Assembly: GCA_021796315.1 (NCBI GenBank)
Contig: JAJYOH010000100.1
Location: 1 to 13,422, forward strand
DNA: 13,422 bases
Origin: Chloroflexota bacterium
GTDB taxonomy: Bacteria; Chloroflexota; Anaerolineae; Anaerolineales; Villigracilaceae
Direction of reading: 5' to 3'
Of the stretch, positions 13,114-13,422 are shown one piece after another. The first letter of the stretch is position 1. Every line of letters begins with the position of its first letter. The translations under genes and the position numbers were made by a program. The notes under the pieces were generated by a model. It ran no database searches. It was not told where the DNA came from and was given only the letters and a program-made list of their open reading frames with translations.

Positions 13114-13404
13114 TGGAGTGCGGGAGCTTGCTCCCGAAAAACGCCAGCAAGCTGGCCGACTCCAAAACTTATATGGAGCGCAGGAGCTTGCTCTTGGGAA
13201 AATGCCAGCAAGCTGGCTGACTCCAAAACTTATATGGAGTGCAGGAGCTTGCTCCTGAAATCGCCAGCAAGCTGGCCGACTCCAAAACTTATATGGAGTG
13301 CGGGAGCTTGCTCCCGAAAAACGCCAGCAAGCTGGCTGACTCCAAAACTTATATGGAGTGCGGGAGCTTGCTCCCGAAAAACGCCAGCAAGCTGGCCGAC
13401 TCCA
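13114..13404. repeat. Tandem array of five BIME units, 60-bp period
   Basis: Units lie at 13114-13164, 13174-13225, 13235-13284, 13294-13344 and 13354-13404, joined by the constant 9-bp linker AAACTTATA. Each starts TGGAG, forms a GGGAGC/GCTCCC-type hairpin with TT loop, then a GCCAGC/GCTGGC hairpin with AA loop, and ends GACTCCA. Thus each holds two oppositely oriented REPs with GGAG heads. In unit 4 the first stem is mismatched (CAGGAGC against GCTCTTG), while the others are perfect. Confidence 0.92.
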
Positions 13405-13406
13405 AA

Positions 13407-13412
13407 AAGGAG
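13407..13412 (+). promoter_or_regulatory. Shine-Dalgarno of the truncated gene at the right edge
   Basis: AAGGAG at 13407-13412, 4 bp before the ATG at 13417. It begins 2 bp after the last BIME unit, so the final hairpin sits directly against the ribosome binding site. Confidence 0.5.
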
Positions 13413-13416
13413 AAGT

Positions 13417-13422
13417 ATGGGC
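13417..13422 (+). CDS. Start of an unidentified gene, cut by the window edge
   Basis: ATG GGC at the last six bases, supported only by the well placed AAGGAG upstream. Product unknown. Confidence 0.4.

Noticed and set aside
13114..13404. CRISPR array
   Set aside because: The 60-bp period has no variable spacer; the linker is constant and the whole unit is repeated.

Overview
The window looks like a chromosomal accessory stretch from a Chloroflexota bacterium, probably an Anaerolineae-type genome. That placement is an inference from gene content, short intergenic repeats and apparent leaderless promoters; no rRNA or marker gene is present to prove it. Most of the left two thirds is coded on the minus strand.

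Layout. 114-7014 (all minus): a GH13 alpha-glucosidase, a small cytochrome b5-like protein, a TIGR03862/HI0933-type flavoprotein, a coupled pair (DUF1697 protein and an AlkZ/YcaQ-like winged-helix protein), and a GT87-type membrane glycosyltransferase. Gaps between these genes are packed with inverted-repeat elements of several kinds (1880-1934, 2213-2348, 3647-3705, 3791-3920, 3942-4020). 7015-7594 holds no convincing large gene but carries six perfectly periodic 22-bp repeats and a possible 44-codon ORF. 7595-8128 is a DinB-family protein.

8278-10712 is an AT-rich island holding a DNA methyltransferase and a GIY-YIG nuclease, 4 bp apart on one strand and read from a good sigma70-type promoter: a candidate Type II-like restriction-modification system. 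A perfect 10-bp inverted repeat (GTTAGGCAGT) brackets the pair. The same GTTAGGC/GCCTAAC core recurs after the nuclease gene and after the DinB gene in cassette-like spacing, which suggests a degenerate integron-cassette array without an integrase, or a small inverted-repeat-bounded mobile unit.

10874-12406 (plus) is a fused formiminotransferase-cyclodeaminase of histidine/folate metabolism. 12414-13404 is a REP-RAYT module: a Y1/HUH tyrosine transposase (12552-13094) flanked by seven copies of a roughly 50-bp unit. Each unit is two opposed hairpins with GGAG heads (BIME-like); five copies form a 60-bp-period array that ends 2 bp before the Shine-Dalgarno of the next, truncated gene. A BIME of the same architecture but different stems sits at 1880-1934 and supplies the last codons and stop of the cytochrome b5-like gene.

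Another palindromic repeat is embedded in frame inside the GH13 gene. Four genes have a TATAAT-like hexamer only 6-7 bp before the ATG, pointing to leaderless transcription as a common mode here.
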